From assembly GCA_964023205.1 (NCBI GenBank), contig OZ026847.1:3098819-3162818 (forward strand): a stretch of 64,000 nt of DNA. The letters run 5' to 3'. Origin of the DNA: Lutraria lutraria. Lineage: Eukaryota; Mollusca; Bivalvia; Venerida; Mactridae. Positions 13,034-24,949 of this stretch are shown piece after piece. Position 1 is the stretch's first letter. Every line of letters begins with the position of its first letter. The position numbers were made by a program, and so were the translations under genes. Below the pieces are notes generated by a model. The model did not search any database, was not told the DNA's origin, and saw only the letters and a program-made list of their open reading frames with translations.

Positions 13034-13182
13034 ACAGACAAACAAACCAAGAAAGGAACATACAATCGAAGGAAGAAATGAAGAAAGGAATGAACAAACA
13101 ACCAGAGAAACAAACAAATGAACAAAGAAACAAACAGAAAAACAAAACATGAACTAACAAACAAACAAAGAAACAAACAGAA
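13034..13182 (+). repeat. imperfect AAAC/AAAG simple repeat
   Basis: Purine-rich low-complexity run (gaaacaaacaaatgaac, acaaacaaacaaag). It creates long minus-strand open frames rich in Phe, Leu and Cys that are artefacts. Confidence 0.85.
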
Positions 13183-13355
13183 GAAAACAAGATGTGTTTT
13201 ATAAACACTGTGCCCCCTCCGGTTGCCCTTTTTGAAAATGCACCTGTAGGTCCTGTAGAGATTGTCATGATGAACCAAGATATGAAGTTCGATGACTGCA
13301 GGTGGTAGCGTTTTGATTTAATAGGCAAGGTTAAGTTTCGGTACAGGCAAACAAA
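13183..13355 (+). repeat. family D dispersed repeat, copy 2
   Basis: Starts acaagatgtgttttataaac, then gtgccccctccgg, cctgtagagattgtcatgat and ttttgatttaataggcaagg, in the same order as the copy at 955. Confidence 0.8.
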
Positions 13356-14110
13356 GGGCCGTAAATCTGCTAAAAATGATCGAATCACAAAACCCTAACA
13401 ATATGTACTGGTGAACATGGTGACAATAGTTCTAACAAAGTTTGGTAAAAATCCCTTGAAAAATACAGAAGTAGTTGCAATCAAAAGAGTATTTCTCTAT
13501 ATATTACATATGCACAAAATAAACAAAGGGCCATAATTCTGTCAAAATTTATCGAATCATAAAACCTTTACAACACGCATTGGGTATCTTGATAACAATA
13601 GGTCCATGAAAGTTTTATCAAAATCCCTTGAGAAAACAAGGAAACAAGAGTATTTTGCTGTTACAATCACACAAAATAAACAAAGGGCCATAATTCCGTC
13701 AAAAATGATCTAATCACAAAACCCGGAATATATGTGTGGGGGTTCTTGGTAACAACAAGTCTGTGAAAGTTTCATCAAAATCCCATGAAAAATGTAGGAG
13801 TAGTATCCTAAAAGAAATGATTTCTCTATATATTACATATATATGCACAAAATAAACAAAGGGCCATAATTCTGTCAAAATTTATCGAATCATAAAACCT
13901 TTACAACATGCATTGGGTATCTCGATAACAATAGTTCCATGAAAGTTTTATCAAAATCCCTTGAGAAAACAAGGAAACAAGAGTATTTTGCTGTTACAAT
14001 CACACAAAAAAAAGGGGGCATAATTCCGTCAAAAATGATCTAATCACAAACCCGGAATAAATGTGTGGTGGTTCTTGGTAACAACAAGTCTGTGAAAGCT
14101 TCGTCAAAAT
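13356..14110 (+). repeat. tandem array of ~165-bp half-units in ~330-bp pairs
   Basis: 'gggccataattctgtcaaaa' type blocks start near 13356, 13528, 13685, 13861 and 14015. Blocks at 13528 and 13861 are nearly identical, as are those at 13685 and 14015, so the higher-order period is about 330 bp. Contains 'gaaagttttatcaaaatccc' in each unit. Confidence 0.85.
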
Positions 14111-14395
14111 CCAAACAAACAAACAAAACAAGGAAAGAATGAAGAAAGGAATGAACAAACAACAGAAAAAATAAACATGAACTAACAAACAAAGAAACAA
14201 AAAAACTGAAAAAAACAAATGAAGAAACAAACAAACTATGAAAAGAATGAAGAAAGGAATGAACAAACAATCAGAGAAATAAGCAAATGAAGGAATCAAT
14301 GAATGAACAAACAAACAAGTGAAGGAAGGAATAATTGAAGGAATGAACAAACAAACAAACAGAAAAAAATTGAACAAACAAACAAGAAAGCATGA
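14111..14395 (+). repeat. imperfect AAAC/GAAT simple repeat
   Basis: Low-complexity run of aacaaacaaac, gaatgaagaaaggaatg and similar. Same composition as 13034-13182, suggesting that both flank the 330-bp array as parts of one larger repeat locus. Minus-strand open frames here are artefacts. Confidence 0.8.
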
Positions 14396-16060
14396 CGGAT
14401 TGAGAGCCTGAAAAATAACACCTCTTAATGTGATCTAATTATAGTGATTGCAGATTTCTCCAATTTATGTGAAATCATATCAAATATCTATAAAAGCTGA
14501 GTGGAAATGACTTCGGGAGGTAGAAAACTAATGAATGTACTTCACAATATACAATTTAGCAAGCAATTTATCACGGCCACACATTGAGAGAAATAGCAAT
14601 AAAACAATCAAAGAAATTCACATTCATTCTGTATTATATTTTGTTGAGTATGCAGGTAAGATATAGTGAAGTATTCTCTAACATTGGAAATGGTAACCTG
14701 TAGGTCTGGAAAATCAGTACAATGGAATAAAAGGATCTCAAAACATTAAATCAAATAACTTCATGTTTTTATTATAAAGACCAGATTCACATAAAGTACA
14801 CAAAGGTTTCAGTTTAAACGACAGAGAAAGACCCAAGGCGTACGTCTCAATGAACAACAAGTCCTCCAAATACGAAACATTAAGTCAGTGTAGGAACATG
14901 TACCAGAGCTGATCTCAGAAATAAAACAGCTGACCTTTATCAAGGTTACAACAATCCTGAAACCCTTCTTGCGTCCCCTCACTGGTCACGTCATCATCAA
15001 AACGTTTATATTTATCCAATATATAGGTCCTTATAAATCTCAGGAATGTCTCAAAACACATCTTTAAACAATTAGAAAAAGATTCTAGACCCAAGTGCAT
15101 CATAGTAACATTTTGTATAACAGAACACATAAAAACAAGATTAATAGTACACCAAATGGACCAAGTACATGTATACCACAATATTCAATTATTCTGGTAA
15201 TTATATTTATTAATTGAATCATAGATAAAACAATGGAAAATTGGGGTCCACAGCAACAAACCATACAAGACTGCAGGTTACATTTTATGGGATTATACCA
15301 AAATAGACAAACTTTCCATAATGCATACTATTGCATAGTATGTATACATGAATTATTTATTAACCACCGGTATTACTATAGGTGTTAGGTGACTGCCGGA
15401 GAGAACATTAAAATATATGTACATTTGATGATGATAGACCTTGTCTTGCAACAGGGTCGGAAGTTATAAAACTCGACTCCATTCTCCGAGCTCAAAACTT
15501 ACATCTTGTCTTTTAAAATATGATCAGACAATAATGTTATTATTGATTCATTAGTCTGACAGTACACATTGATCTGAACATGTGTTAAAAATTATCTAAT
15601 TTATCTTTCAAAAATAATATCCTGTGTTTAAGAAAGATAACTTTTAATAAATTGATTATCAAAAAATATAAGAGTAAGCTCCCCTTTCTTCACGATACAC
15701 ATTTTTCTGAAAATCAATTATGTAAGAAAGACAACTCATGATGACTTTGATATCAACAAGAACAAGAGTAACAAACTATAGGCTATATTTTTCATTGAAT
15801 TAGTTGATATTCTGTGACTGGACTCTTTTCATCAATCAAATCAATATAATTTATTCTCTTTATGGGTGAGTTGAGAATTTCGAAAAACCTGAAATCCTAA
15901 TCTCTGTAGCAGAAACAATAGAAGGCAATCAAACCGGAACGTTCCGGACAAACGCAAAATGGAATTTTCGGCAAAAAACGGAAAACTTTCCCCTAGTACT
16001 TTAATCACATATCGGTTATGGGTCAACAAAAGTAACTAATAACAGAGACACAAGGTATTA
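14396..16060. other. intronic or flanking DNA, no gene recognised
   Basis: The open minus-strand frame at 15181-14915 has no splice-bounded, phase-compatible piece. Otherwise AT-rich. Confidence 0.4.
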
Positions 16061-16065
16061 CTTAC

Positions 16066-16202
16066 GTTTGATGAACATATTGGTTCCACCAAGTAGGAAT
16101 GTTTCACAATTTAATGGTAATGGTGTATTAGATGCCTCCACAAACACGTTGATATTATCTAGATCCATACCACGTCGTTCTAAAATAGGCTGTACAGCAT
16201 CC
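16066..16202 (-). CDS. PLEKHG5: PLEKHG5-like exon 7: second part of Ras-binding domain (residues 251-296)
   Basis: Acceptor TTTGTATTCCAG, donor AAAC|GTAAGT. The 45 full codons read DAVQPILERRGMDLDNINVF, then VEASNTPLPLNCETFLLGG, TNMFIK. This aligns without gaps with the human PLEKHG5 region LPVFERKGIALGKVDIYL...SNTPLSL...FGGHYLRVK (recalled). The helix PILERRG, the SNTPLPL strand and the LGG turn are typical of Raf-like Ras-binding domains, so binding of a Ras-family GTPase is a family-level expectation. The exon ends in phase 1 (one C). Everything after this point, including DH and PH domains, must come from exons at lower coordinates or outside the window. Confidence 0.93.
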
Positions 16203-16244
16203 CTGGAATACAAACATTAATCAAAGTTCAAAATAAACCTTAAA

Positions 16245-16515
16245 AATTGTTAGTTTCTGGTTACCCGACCTATCTTTTTTCCGCACAACCCTTAACATTT
16301 TTTAGGGGCCAATGAGCTGTACACTAGGCAATGCTACATTTAGTAAACTAAATGATAGATCAGCATTCCATTAGCTGCCACTTGCATGAATTTTGAGGCG
16401 GACCAAAGTTCTGTTTTCCTGTATCTGCCATGCAACTGTTAAGACAAGTTTCCATGAGTACTTTCAGTACTTTAATCACACTCTTTCAAGGATTTTTTAA
16501 AATTTCCCTACCTAC
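16245..16515 (+). repeat. dispersed repeat shared with ~60575-60910
   Basis: Shared pieces: aaaattgttagtttctggtt, gccacttgcatgaattttga, ggaccaaagttc, tctgccatgcaactgttaa, and tttcagtactttaatcac. It lies in PLEKHG5 intron 6. Confidence 0.6.
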
Positions 16516-17284
16516 CCCTCTATTTCTAATGAGCGTGAAACCAGACAAATATTTGTTTTAACATCTAAACAACAATCAAGTCCCATGCAGTATATCAAGA
16601 ATTAAATCTGGTCATTTTATATCATACAGCCTATTTTATAGGGCTGGGGCGAGTATCTGAGTACTCGGGTAATCACAAATCAAATTGAAAAATCGAGTTT
16701 GAATAATCGTCATTACGGAGATTCGTGGTTCGCGTTCTTGTTTTTCTAACATAATGTGTATTCTTTGTCCTTAAAAATCCATTTTCTTTGAATATATATT
16801 GTCTCATCATGGACTAGTTAGTTTGCCAAGAGGTCCATTCGGATCTTTAAATAATGGGTCACTGTGATGCTTAAACCAGAAAATGAGGCTAGTAAATCCA
16901 TTAATTAAGAGACATAAAAATTCAAGCCACAGAACAATTTATATTGATTTACTTCATTATTCCTAAAAGAAAATTAAATTTAGCTGTGTTCAGGACTGCA
17001 ATGTTGAAGTTTCAGACGGGTTACTTGATAACAAAAGATTTGTGATTTGATTTATGGATTGTAAGAGTTGAATCGGGGATTGAATTGGATCGCCATTTAA
17101 TACCCAATGATCCATAGTCCTACTATTTATATAGACAGTACCATAAACAGCAATAAATATGTGACAAAAATTAAAGACTTTGTACTGATAACAATTTTGT
17201 GGTCATGTGAACAGGTGGCTATAGACTAGTAATCACTGACCAGTCACCACAGTGAGTTTAAATCCCGACTGGCTACAGATGAAC

Positions 17285-17492
17285 CATGTGAGGAAACTGC
17301 CAAACTGACCTTTGACCTACTGACCTGAAAATGCACAGATTTTGTAGAGATTGTCATGAGGAACCAACATATGATGTTTGATGATTGTATGTGGAAGTGT
17401 TTTGATTTTATAGACAAGGTTAATGTTTGGTACAAACAAACAGGTAAAAAACAATATGCCCCCAATCTATCGATACGATAAGGGGACAAAAC
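17285..17492 (+). repeat. family D dispersed repeat, copy 3
   Basis: Contains gacctactgacctgaaaatg, tagagattgtcatgaggaac, caacatatgatgtttgatga, and at the end cccccaatctatcgatacga. It lacks the 5' acaagatgtg module and is preceded by a tRNA-like fragment near 17220. Confidence 0.75.
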
Positions 17493-17573
17493 AATAAGTG
17501 AGACAATCACATGATCAGAGCTGAATGGAAGGCACTTCAGAGTATGTAAGACTCTAATATAATGTATAAATAC

Positions 17574-17671
17574 CTTAATGAAATATTTTTCTCGGCAGCA
17601 ACAATTTCAATATCATCATCAGCATTTTTATTCAGAATCTTCATCGTAAATGTCTCATGATTAATTGCGCC
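17574..17671 (-). CDS. PLEKHG5: PLEKHG5-like exon 6: first part of Ras-binding domain (residues 219-250)
   Basis: Acceptor CTATGTTTTCAG, donor TTAAG|GTATTT. The 32 codons GAINHETFTMKILNK, NADDDIEIVAAEKNISL match, in spacing and key residues, the human stretch beginning ECFTLKF and ending EIVPAMKKKSLGEVL (recalled). This is the first beta hairpin of a ubiquitin-like Raf/RBD fold. The exon leaves AG, and the G starting exon 7 completes Arg251. The match continues without a gap into exon 7. Confidence 0.9.
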
Positions 17672-18079
17672 CTGAAAACATAGTATCATAAATCTTACAC
17701 ACCAACTGAAACATTTTTCATTTTCAAATTTCTCAAGCACTCAAGATGTTAAAAAAACACAATTGTGCAACTTTCCAATTTCATCGGACCTTCCAAAATG
17801 TAGGCCAGCCACAAACAAATTTCACAATATTATAGCAAAAGGGGGTAGTAGATATAATTTTTAAATAATCATGTGCGTATATTTTTTTCTATAATCATTT
17901 GAATGAGGAAATGTGGGGCTAGCATTAAGATTCCATAGATTAGGGGTCCCAGTCGATGCTTCGTATGTATAGCTCAACTACCATCCTCGCTCCATTCTGC
18001 CTAACTATTTTTACATTCCGGATGATCAACATTTAAGAAAATTGCAAACAAATACTGTATACAACTCTAATCATTAGAT

Positions 18080-18250
18080 GCCCAATAACAAACAGCAGTA
18101 GAGCACTGCAAGATGTGCCAACGCTCGTCGGTTCACCGCCTCGTGACATTTAATTAAAGTTTTGCACAGATGCAGACTTACACAGTGATCACAATAGCTA
18201 GACTTTTTCTTTGAAAACAGCCGAGCTAAATATGTACCATGCCTCGAAAT
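18080..18250 (+). repeat. dispersed repeat shared with 54455-54610
   Basis: Both contain caccgcctc, aaagttttgcacaga, a short variable part, and tcttygaaaacagccgagct. Orientation is the same. Origin unknown. Confidence 0.55.
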
Positions 18251-18619
18251 ATTATACCTATTCAAATTCAAGGAAATATTTCGGTAGAAGCGGGCATGGA
18301 CAGTAATCAATGACTAACTCATAACCTACATTTCATTGAACTTGTACAATATTTTCTAAGTACAAAATTTTCAAAGAATAAAAAGCTGTTAAACATCGGC
18401 TATATCTATGGGACATCACTGACAATTACTTACAATCAGCTACCAAAATGAATGTCTTAAAACATAATTAGCAGGTGACAAGTGCTTGTTAAGACAGCCA
18501 AAACTGTACTGGTTTAAAATCAATAATAGAACGGCACTTGCCGGTGGTAGTGAAGACCTATGAGCAATGTATTGTTATATCTAAAAGTCGGATCTTAATT
18601 TTGTTTTAGGTAATTTTAA

Positions 18620-18804
18620 GGCTGAAAATAACAATATGTTTGTTTGAAGTGCTCCGACCACTAAAATCCAAGAAATAAATTTTTTTGGGGCATTTTTTAT
18701 TTTTTACTATTGTTGTATATATAGTAAAAGAATCCCTACCTACCTACCCAGTGCTAAAATTCTGGGTCGGAGCACTTCAAACAAACTTATTTCTATTTTC
18801 AGCC
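18620..18804. repeat. long inverted repeat (about 40-bp arms)
   Basis: The left arm at 18621-18661 (gctgaaaataacaatatgtt then tgtttgaagtgctccgacca) pairs with the right arm at 18762-18804 (tgggtcggagcacttcaaac then aaacttatttctattttcag). About 9 in 10 bases match. The spacer is about 100 bp and AT-rich. It is either a small inverted-repeat transposon or a hairpin in the intron. Confidence 0.85.
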
Positions 18805-19028
18805 TAACTACATTTTTCAACAATATTTCATTCTTACAGGAGCCTGGGTTGAATTCAGATTGACAATTAACCCAAAGTAATGGAACTAAAATAGACAAAG
18901 GAAGGAAAGAAACTGAAATACAAATAAGCACAGTTAAGCTTTGATATCAAGGCCACCTTCAGGACAAGTAAAGATAGGCCGGACTTTGTAATGAGGTGGT
19001 CTTATAAACAAGTTGAAATTTAGAGAAA

Positions 19029-19210
19029 TACAGTGAAACCTCTCCAAAGCAAAACCCCTTGGGAGTTAAACAAAATTATATTGTTGTTGAGAGGTTGTTG
19101 CTCTGCAGAGGTTGAATCAATAATGTTAATTTGCGCAGTTGGAAAAAATCATGCAGTCGTTGAAGGGAGGATGTTGCTCAAAAGGTCCACTCTGGAGAGG
19201 TTGTACCGTA
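19029..19210 (-). mobile_element. MITE family B copy
   Basis: Ends TACAGTGAAACCTCTCCAAA and ctggagaggttgtaccgta. Internal order is reversed relative to the 5199 copy ('gttgaagggaggatgttgct' near the right end). Confidence 0.85.
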
Positions 19211-19770
19211 GATAGTGGTCAGTTTGACAAGGTGGACTTAATATTGAGGTGACCGCTGAGGGAGGTCTGTCTGTAAAATCATACTTTCAAAATAACATAA
19301 AATTAAGAGTAATTAAATGAATATAAACAAGCTTATATACAAAGAATTAAAAGGTTTTAACCTTATGGTTACATTATACAAGTGATTAATATAAGATAAA
19401 TAATTACTCCAACTATACATGCAATGAGTGATATTAATTTAAGTGCAAATTCTAAGCATGCATCAAAGCTAAAGCATTACAAACATCAGTGTATAATACT
19501 GTATGTTCCTCATTAATAAACTTAACATGTTGCAAAATGCTGTCAAAGAGTAGCACAGTCGTTTTTCATAAGACCAAATAAAACCAATGTTTTAACTACA
19601 ACAAATGTAAATATGATACAGGGTGACTTCTCTCATAATTTTGCACAAAAGCAAGCAGCATTGCATGGTCTAAAGCATTTCCAATAGTTGCTAAATGAGA
19701 CCAGGGTTCCACTCAGAAACTTGTCCGCTTGTAATTATGAGTAAAAATTGACTCAGGGGAAAAAATTACA

Positions 19771-19950
19771 ATACAGTGAACAAAGGCCACCCTTGTGAAA
19801 GACAAAATAAAATTATGGCCTTTATTAGCAGGTGACCCTTATTTGGAGGTCATTTAGTTCAACATAATCAATGAAGGTTTTTAAAATAATGGTCATTATT
19901 CACAGGGTGGCCTTTATTCGGAGGTGACTGCTAGCACAGGTTTGACTGTA
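19771..19950 (+). mobile_element. MITE family A copy, left end shortened
   Basis: The left end reads atacagtgaacaaaggccac, lacking the usual CAAACCT; the right end acaggtttgactgta is intact. A 7-base internal deletion within the terminal repeat explains it. Confidence 0.85.
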
Positions 19951-20399
19951 TATCGTAATTAAAACAAGAGGAGACTGGAAGCAAACTTTGAAATTAGTCT
20001 CATTGCCTGGGAAAACAAATGTTTAAGTTGCATAATACAGGCAACCAATCATGGAATTGAAAATCAAGGCATATGTAATTATATCACGAGATTGTGAAAC
20101 AGTCATTCATGCCCCATATGAAGACAAAGTGCCGATATGATTAATTTCAATTTAATGCAAGTGCCATTTCCTGGGAGTCTTTTTTTATTCATTTTCATCC
20201 ATTATAAATTTGGCGCCTAATTAAATATCAAACTTCAAACAAAAAACATGCAAAGTATGAAATGCACAGCGCAGGAAATTTGATATCCACATTTTGACAA
20301 TACCTGCCCACACAGATCCTCGCAGAATCAGAGACACGTGATGAGTTCACTAGAAGCGAACAGATAAACGCTGAACCAAACTATATTGGTTCACCCTAA

Positions 20400-20585
20400 T
20401 ACAGTCAAACCTGAGTTAGTGGCCACCTTCAAATAAAGGCCGCACTGTAAACAAAGGCAATTCTTTTAAAAACCCTCATCTGTCATTTAGAACAAACTGA
20501 TCCCAGTGAATTAATGTCACTTGTTAATAAAGGTCACATTATGTCTTTCCCAAGAGTGGCCTTTGTCCACCGGTTTGACTTTGTA
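20400..20585 (-). mobile_element. MITE family A copy, inverted
   Basis: Left end tacagtcaaacctgagttag followed by tggccacc; right end ggcctttgtccaccggtttg. Internal sequence is the reverse complement of the 19771 copy. Confidence 0.85.
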
Positions 20586-22588
20586 TAAAATGTAATTCAT
20601 TAGCACAACCAGTCATCAACTTAACCAAATGTTTATACAGATTTCAAAATTTCTGAACTGGTAAATTACGTGTATTTTCCAGGAATGGGTGATGTACCTT
20701 ATGGACAAATGGCTTAAAAATCATGTGCAGATCAGAATATGCAGTGGGAGATTATAAGTTTTGTTCAGTATAATAGCATCTTTCCTTGCACATGCTTGCA
20801 AGAACAACCTAGCCTCGAGACATTGAGACATTACCTTCTAAAGTCAACGATTTTGCTGAGAAAAAGTTGCAGGAAACTCAGTGGAAAAATTAGTCCGAAG
20901 GCCTGAAGCTAAAAATGTTCTACAGTCCGTATATCTATCTTGGCAAGTTTCTGAACAAAGTATCACTGTATTCCCATCATTGTAATCCCACAAGAGAGAG
21001 ACAAGGTTTTAGCCCACTCAATGTCTGCAGTGATTTGTTAATGAGTGACATTGTTTTGTAATTATGTAACATGACAATGATTTGGAGAGACAGACATTAC
21101 ATCTTTTGAGGCAAGAAGTATTTACCAGAACTAAAATATATCTCAGTTGAGAGAGCTAGAAAAATCAAACTGAAGCCACATTAACTATTGTAACCAATAA
21201 AATTAGATTTCAGATACTTTACTGTTAATTTCACACAAAATGCCAAACAATTTTGTTATAATTGCGTCGTAAAAACTAAATTCAAAGCTGTACAGCGATT
21301 ATCATTGATTATCTATTACTTGATGTACTTTTCAGGAGAAAGATTTTTGCATCATTTAAAACAAAGAGAACTGACTAGTTAACAACACATACATACAAGA
21401 AGTGGGAAATGTTGCTAGCATAAAAATGTCAAAAGCATGCCAAAGTTAACAACTATTGCAATGCAATCATAAACAACATATTGTTATGACTTATTCGCAA
21501 TACAGAAGCATTTTTCTATGGCTCTAAGGGACTCAAAACCCTCCATTTATATGCATTATTACATGATGGAGAGATATTACGAATGTAATTTACATGTCAC
21601 TTAATTGTTTACAATTGTTTATTTGCATGGTAACGTTCTATAACAGTACTTGCAGATTAAGGATAACATGCATTTTAAACCTTTATCCAATTAATTTCTT
21701 AAATTGGCACTGAACCAGTGACCAAGTTTTCTAAACATGTGACATGATTATCTGAACATATAATAATTTTTTTCTGTGCAAAAAGACAAAGACTTAATGT
21801 ATAATTAAGTTCCGTATAGTTCTCCTAACATGTGAACATTTTTTGTTTACAAGAGGTATAGCTTATGTCTGAACACGTGACCAAGTCGCTGTTGACCAAG
21901 ATTTGGAACGACAATGGAAATTCCAATCTACTGTTTATGAGACACCTATCTTATGTTTGCACAGTACCTCCCAAATCTCTTCTCCTTTTGCCAAGTGCCT
22001 GGCTGAGATGGGCCTATGGTAACCATTATTTAACTAACTGGCGGCTCACCAACCGACGGCATCAGTTTCAACCCAGTCTCCACTAGGGATGGAACCACTC
22101 CGAAGGCGGCCACCCTAACCACTCAGCCACTGTTGCGGTATATTAAACCCCTATAATGACTGCTTCGATTTCAATAATAAAGACTTTATTTATAGAGGCA
22201 AAACAGTTAGCCAAATGCCCAATCTTCCCTGTGAGTCTCTGAAAATGTAACAGGCCCATAGGGAGCAATTTCAAATTGGGAGTGGGGAGGGGCTTAGGGC
22301 ATATTTTTAGATTTTGTCTGATAAGGGGCGAGTATTGCAATGTAGCCTCTTATAACATGAATCAATGTTACAGCTGAAATAATTTTCCTTCGTCCCTGTG
22401 GAATAATCTTTACATATGAACCTTCTACAAGCATATAATTATACAAAGCATGCATGCATGCACAGTTAGCGATTATATGTCTTTGAGACGCACATACACC
22501 AAAACTAATAGTATGGACATGAGGTAAAGGGTTGGAGTGTCATGTATGTTAAGTTTGTAACTAGCCATATTGCTCTGTTTCAATACCC
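20586..22588. other. PLEKHG5 intron 5, no gene seen
   Basis: AT-rich. A SINE-like fragment with tRNA-like text (gcctatggtaaccattattt ... ccaaccgacggcatc ... ctaaccactcagccactg) spans about 22005-22135. The open frames at 21865-22086 and 22340-22143 are not supported. Confidence 0.4.
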
Positions 22589-22772
22589 TACTGTGGAATC
22601 ATTAATTTTCATTGGTGATTTAATTTTGTGGATTTTGTGGGTTGGCTCATCCACGAAATCAAATCCCCACAAATTTAAATGCAGAGAAAAGACATTTTTT
22701 TTCAAAAATCAAAATCCACGAATTTATGTCCCCACGAAATAGCCATTTATGAAAATAAATGAAAATACAGTA
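22589..22772 (-). mobile_element. MITE family L copy (TA-CTGTGGAA ... AAATACAG-TA)
   Basis: Inverted relation to the copy at 46641: 'cccacgaaatagccatttat' and 'gaaaataaatgaaaatacag' here match the left part of that copy. TA at both ends. Confidence 0.8.
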
Positions 22773-23276
22773 TATAATTCTCATGTGAGCTCTAATAAAT
22801 TCCCACCAGTTTCAGTGTTCTCAAGAAACTACTCCAAAACCTAGAGCCAGCTACTTTTTTTATCCAAATAAAATGTACACCCAAAGAATGAAAGATCAGT
22901 GAATATATATATATAAAACCTGTAACAATTTCTACTGTGAATCTTTGGAGAACACTGCAGTTTTCTTCCAAACAAAAAGATTTTGAATTAAAACTTTGTC
23001 TTCTATTTTCAACATTTTATATGAAACAGTCAGTCAGATAAATCTTCATCAACTACAAGATTTTAGTTTCTCAGTTAGTACTAATCAATTCTACACCAGT
23101 GACTGAGTGTCACCGTTTTCCTCCAATAATCAAATCAGGAAACTAACGGTTAAATAGTTAAAAGTTAGGATAGGATCATTTGTTACAAGGGTGGGTGGGG
23201 TACTAAATAAACAAACAAAGTGAAACAGAGAAATATAGACTGATTATGCAAGCAAAGACACTTGAAGATATAACAC

Positions 23277-23444
23277 CTTTCGTTGAAGAACATGGTTCGA
23301 TATGGAGCCTCTACGGCCACCATCGTTCCCGAGCGTATTCTCGTCGATACTACCATGGTAACTGTAGCTTTGTTCTTTAAATTCCTCGTCGTCTGATGTT
23401 GGGTTGCCAGAGAATATATCGCTTGCGCTATGACTTCGAGCACC
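23277..23444 (-). CDS. PLEKHG5: PLEKHG5-like exon 5: Ser-rich linker (residues 163-218)
   Basis: Acceptor AAAAACACAG, donor AAAG|GTGTTA. The correct frame is GARSHSASDIFSGNP, an acidic TSDDEEF, then SYSYHGSIDENTLG, and RRGSISNHVLQRK: 56 codons, phase 0 at both ends. A second open frame over the same bases is an overlapping shadow that breaks the phase chain. The exon sits between the RRHT basic motif and the Ras-binding domain, which are nearly adjacent in the human protein as I recall it. It therefore looks like an insertion or cassette relative to vertebrates; being exactly 168 nt and phase 0/0 it could be skipped without frameshift. RRGSIS is a good basophilic-kinase type site. Function unknown. 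Confidence 0.8.
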
Positions 23445-24596
23445 CTGTGTTTTTCATTAATATGTGTATATAGGTAAAAAGCGAATTAACGGATACTGTT
23501 AAATAAATCTCAGAAATAATTGCATACAGTAATATAAGTGTACATGATGGTAATCTTATTAAAGTCATACAAACAATACCTGATTAAATCAGTATTGTAA
23601 AATTCAGACTTTAATGAGATCACTTACATGGACTCAGATTTGCAGCCATTCAGGTGATCTTCATGCAGATTTGTTAGAAGGCAGAAAAGCTGTTGGTTAT
23701 ACTTAAATATACAGAACGAAAGTCAGCCGCTGAGGCATGATGGGAACTTGAGAACATTTATGTTAGAATGAAGTTGACATTTAGACTAAAAGGACGATGG
23801 GATTGAATTCCAAAGACAAGACGTTATTCTTAAAAGCTTCGGAAACAGAAAATGCAGTTCTCGTTATATTCCTGATTGCCATGGAATAAAATCCAATTTC
23901 ATCATAAAAATCAATCCGTAAATATCAAAGGGGATTAAACCTACTCAACAAAATGGCAATGTGAAAAATGTGTATAAAAAAGAAAAAATGTGAAAATTAA
24001 AATGGAAAAAACTGAAAAACCACTACAACGGGAAGAAAATCTAAAAAATGTGTCAATGGGAAAAAAAGGGAACATTTAGCTACAAAATAAAGGCTTCTAC
24101 CGTATGTAAGTGCAATAACATGCTTAAAGCCAAATCAAGTAATTATATATTTAATATGATTTCATGTTCCATTGAGATTTAGAATTCAAATTCTGCTTAA
24201 TAGCAAAATCATTGTTTAAAATGAGAAAGCTTTAAGATTAAATTAAGACAATTTAGTACAGATTTAGCATAGGCAAAAAAAAATGTTTGTTTATGGTCAC
24301 CCAACCTGCGCTAAGTTTTCCCCGACAACCCGCGACTTTTTATGAAGACCGGGAAACAGTACAGTACATTCATTTTCTCGACCTTTGTTATCTTTCAGTA
24401 TGCTCAACCTGTCTATTTTTAATGAACATGTCATGTAATCAGAAACAAACAATTTTTTTAGGCCGGATGTAAAGCTTTCAGGCAAGAGAATTTAGTTTAA
24501 ATTGAGCTTTTTTTAGAGCTTAAACATATATGTCTGCTGGATGTCAGAATATTGCAGAAACTCTTCAAATACAGGTGAGAGCAACATTAAACTTAC

Positions 24597-24678
24597 AGTG
24601 GTGTGTCGTCTCTTGGCTTTCACAACTTTCTTTCTTTTTAATTTCTTCTCAACTTCGCCGACGTCAGGAGCTTCTTTA
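24597..24678 (-). CDS. PLEKHG5: PLEKHG5-like exon 4: basic linker (residues 135-162)
   Basis: Acceptor TCATTTTTCAG, donor ACT|GTAAGT. One base completes Ser135, then 27 codons give KEAPDVGEVEKKLKRKKVV and KAKRRHTT. The KKLKRKK...KRRHT run aligns with the KLSKKKARRRHT region that precedes the Ras-binding domain in vertebrate PLEKHG5 (recalled, not searched). This lysine/arginine cluster could act as a nuclear localisation signal or a membrane-binding patch; neither is shown by sequence alone. The exon ends in phase 0, matching the phase-0 exon 5. Confidence 0.87.
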
Positions 24679-24758
24679 CTGAAAAATGAGAATTATTGTA
24701 TTTACCCAATAATTAGAACATGTATGATAAATACAACAAAAGTTACATAAGACATACA

Positions 24759-24949
24759 TACAGTCAAAACCTATGAACATAGGCCACCCTTTGGAAAGAC
24801 AAAATAAGGTCTTTATTGACAGGTGGTCTTTATTTGGAAGTCAGTTTGTCCTAATTAAACAATGAAGGTTTTTGAAAGAATGGCATTCATTTACAGGGTG
24901 TCCTTTATTCTGAAATGGCTGTTACAAAATTAACACAAATTTGACTGTA
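24759..24949 (+). mobile_element. MITE family A copy
   Basis: TA-cagtcaaaacctatgaacat at the left; aacacaaatttgactg-TA at the right. Directly upstream of exon 4 in intron 3. Confidence 0.85.

Noticed and set aside
13024..14377. Phe/Leu/Cys-rich minus-strand frames resembling membrane proteins
   Set aside because: They are translations of AAAC/GAAT simple repeats.
14915..15181. 88-codon minus-strand frame
   Set aside because: No matching splice sites, no domain recognised, and no fit to the RhoGEF phase.
1..16060. DH or PH domain exons of the RhoGEF
   Set aside because: I looked for DH-type and PH-type sequences on the minus strand and found none; they are probably outside the window.
23183..23443. 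Alternative open frame beginning MLEVIAQAIYSLATQ over exon 5
   Set aside because: Shifted by one base from the frame that keeps phase with exons 4 and 6; its continuation past 23277 is intron.
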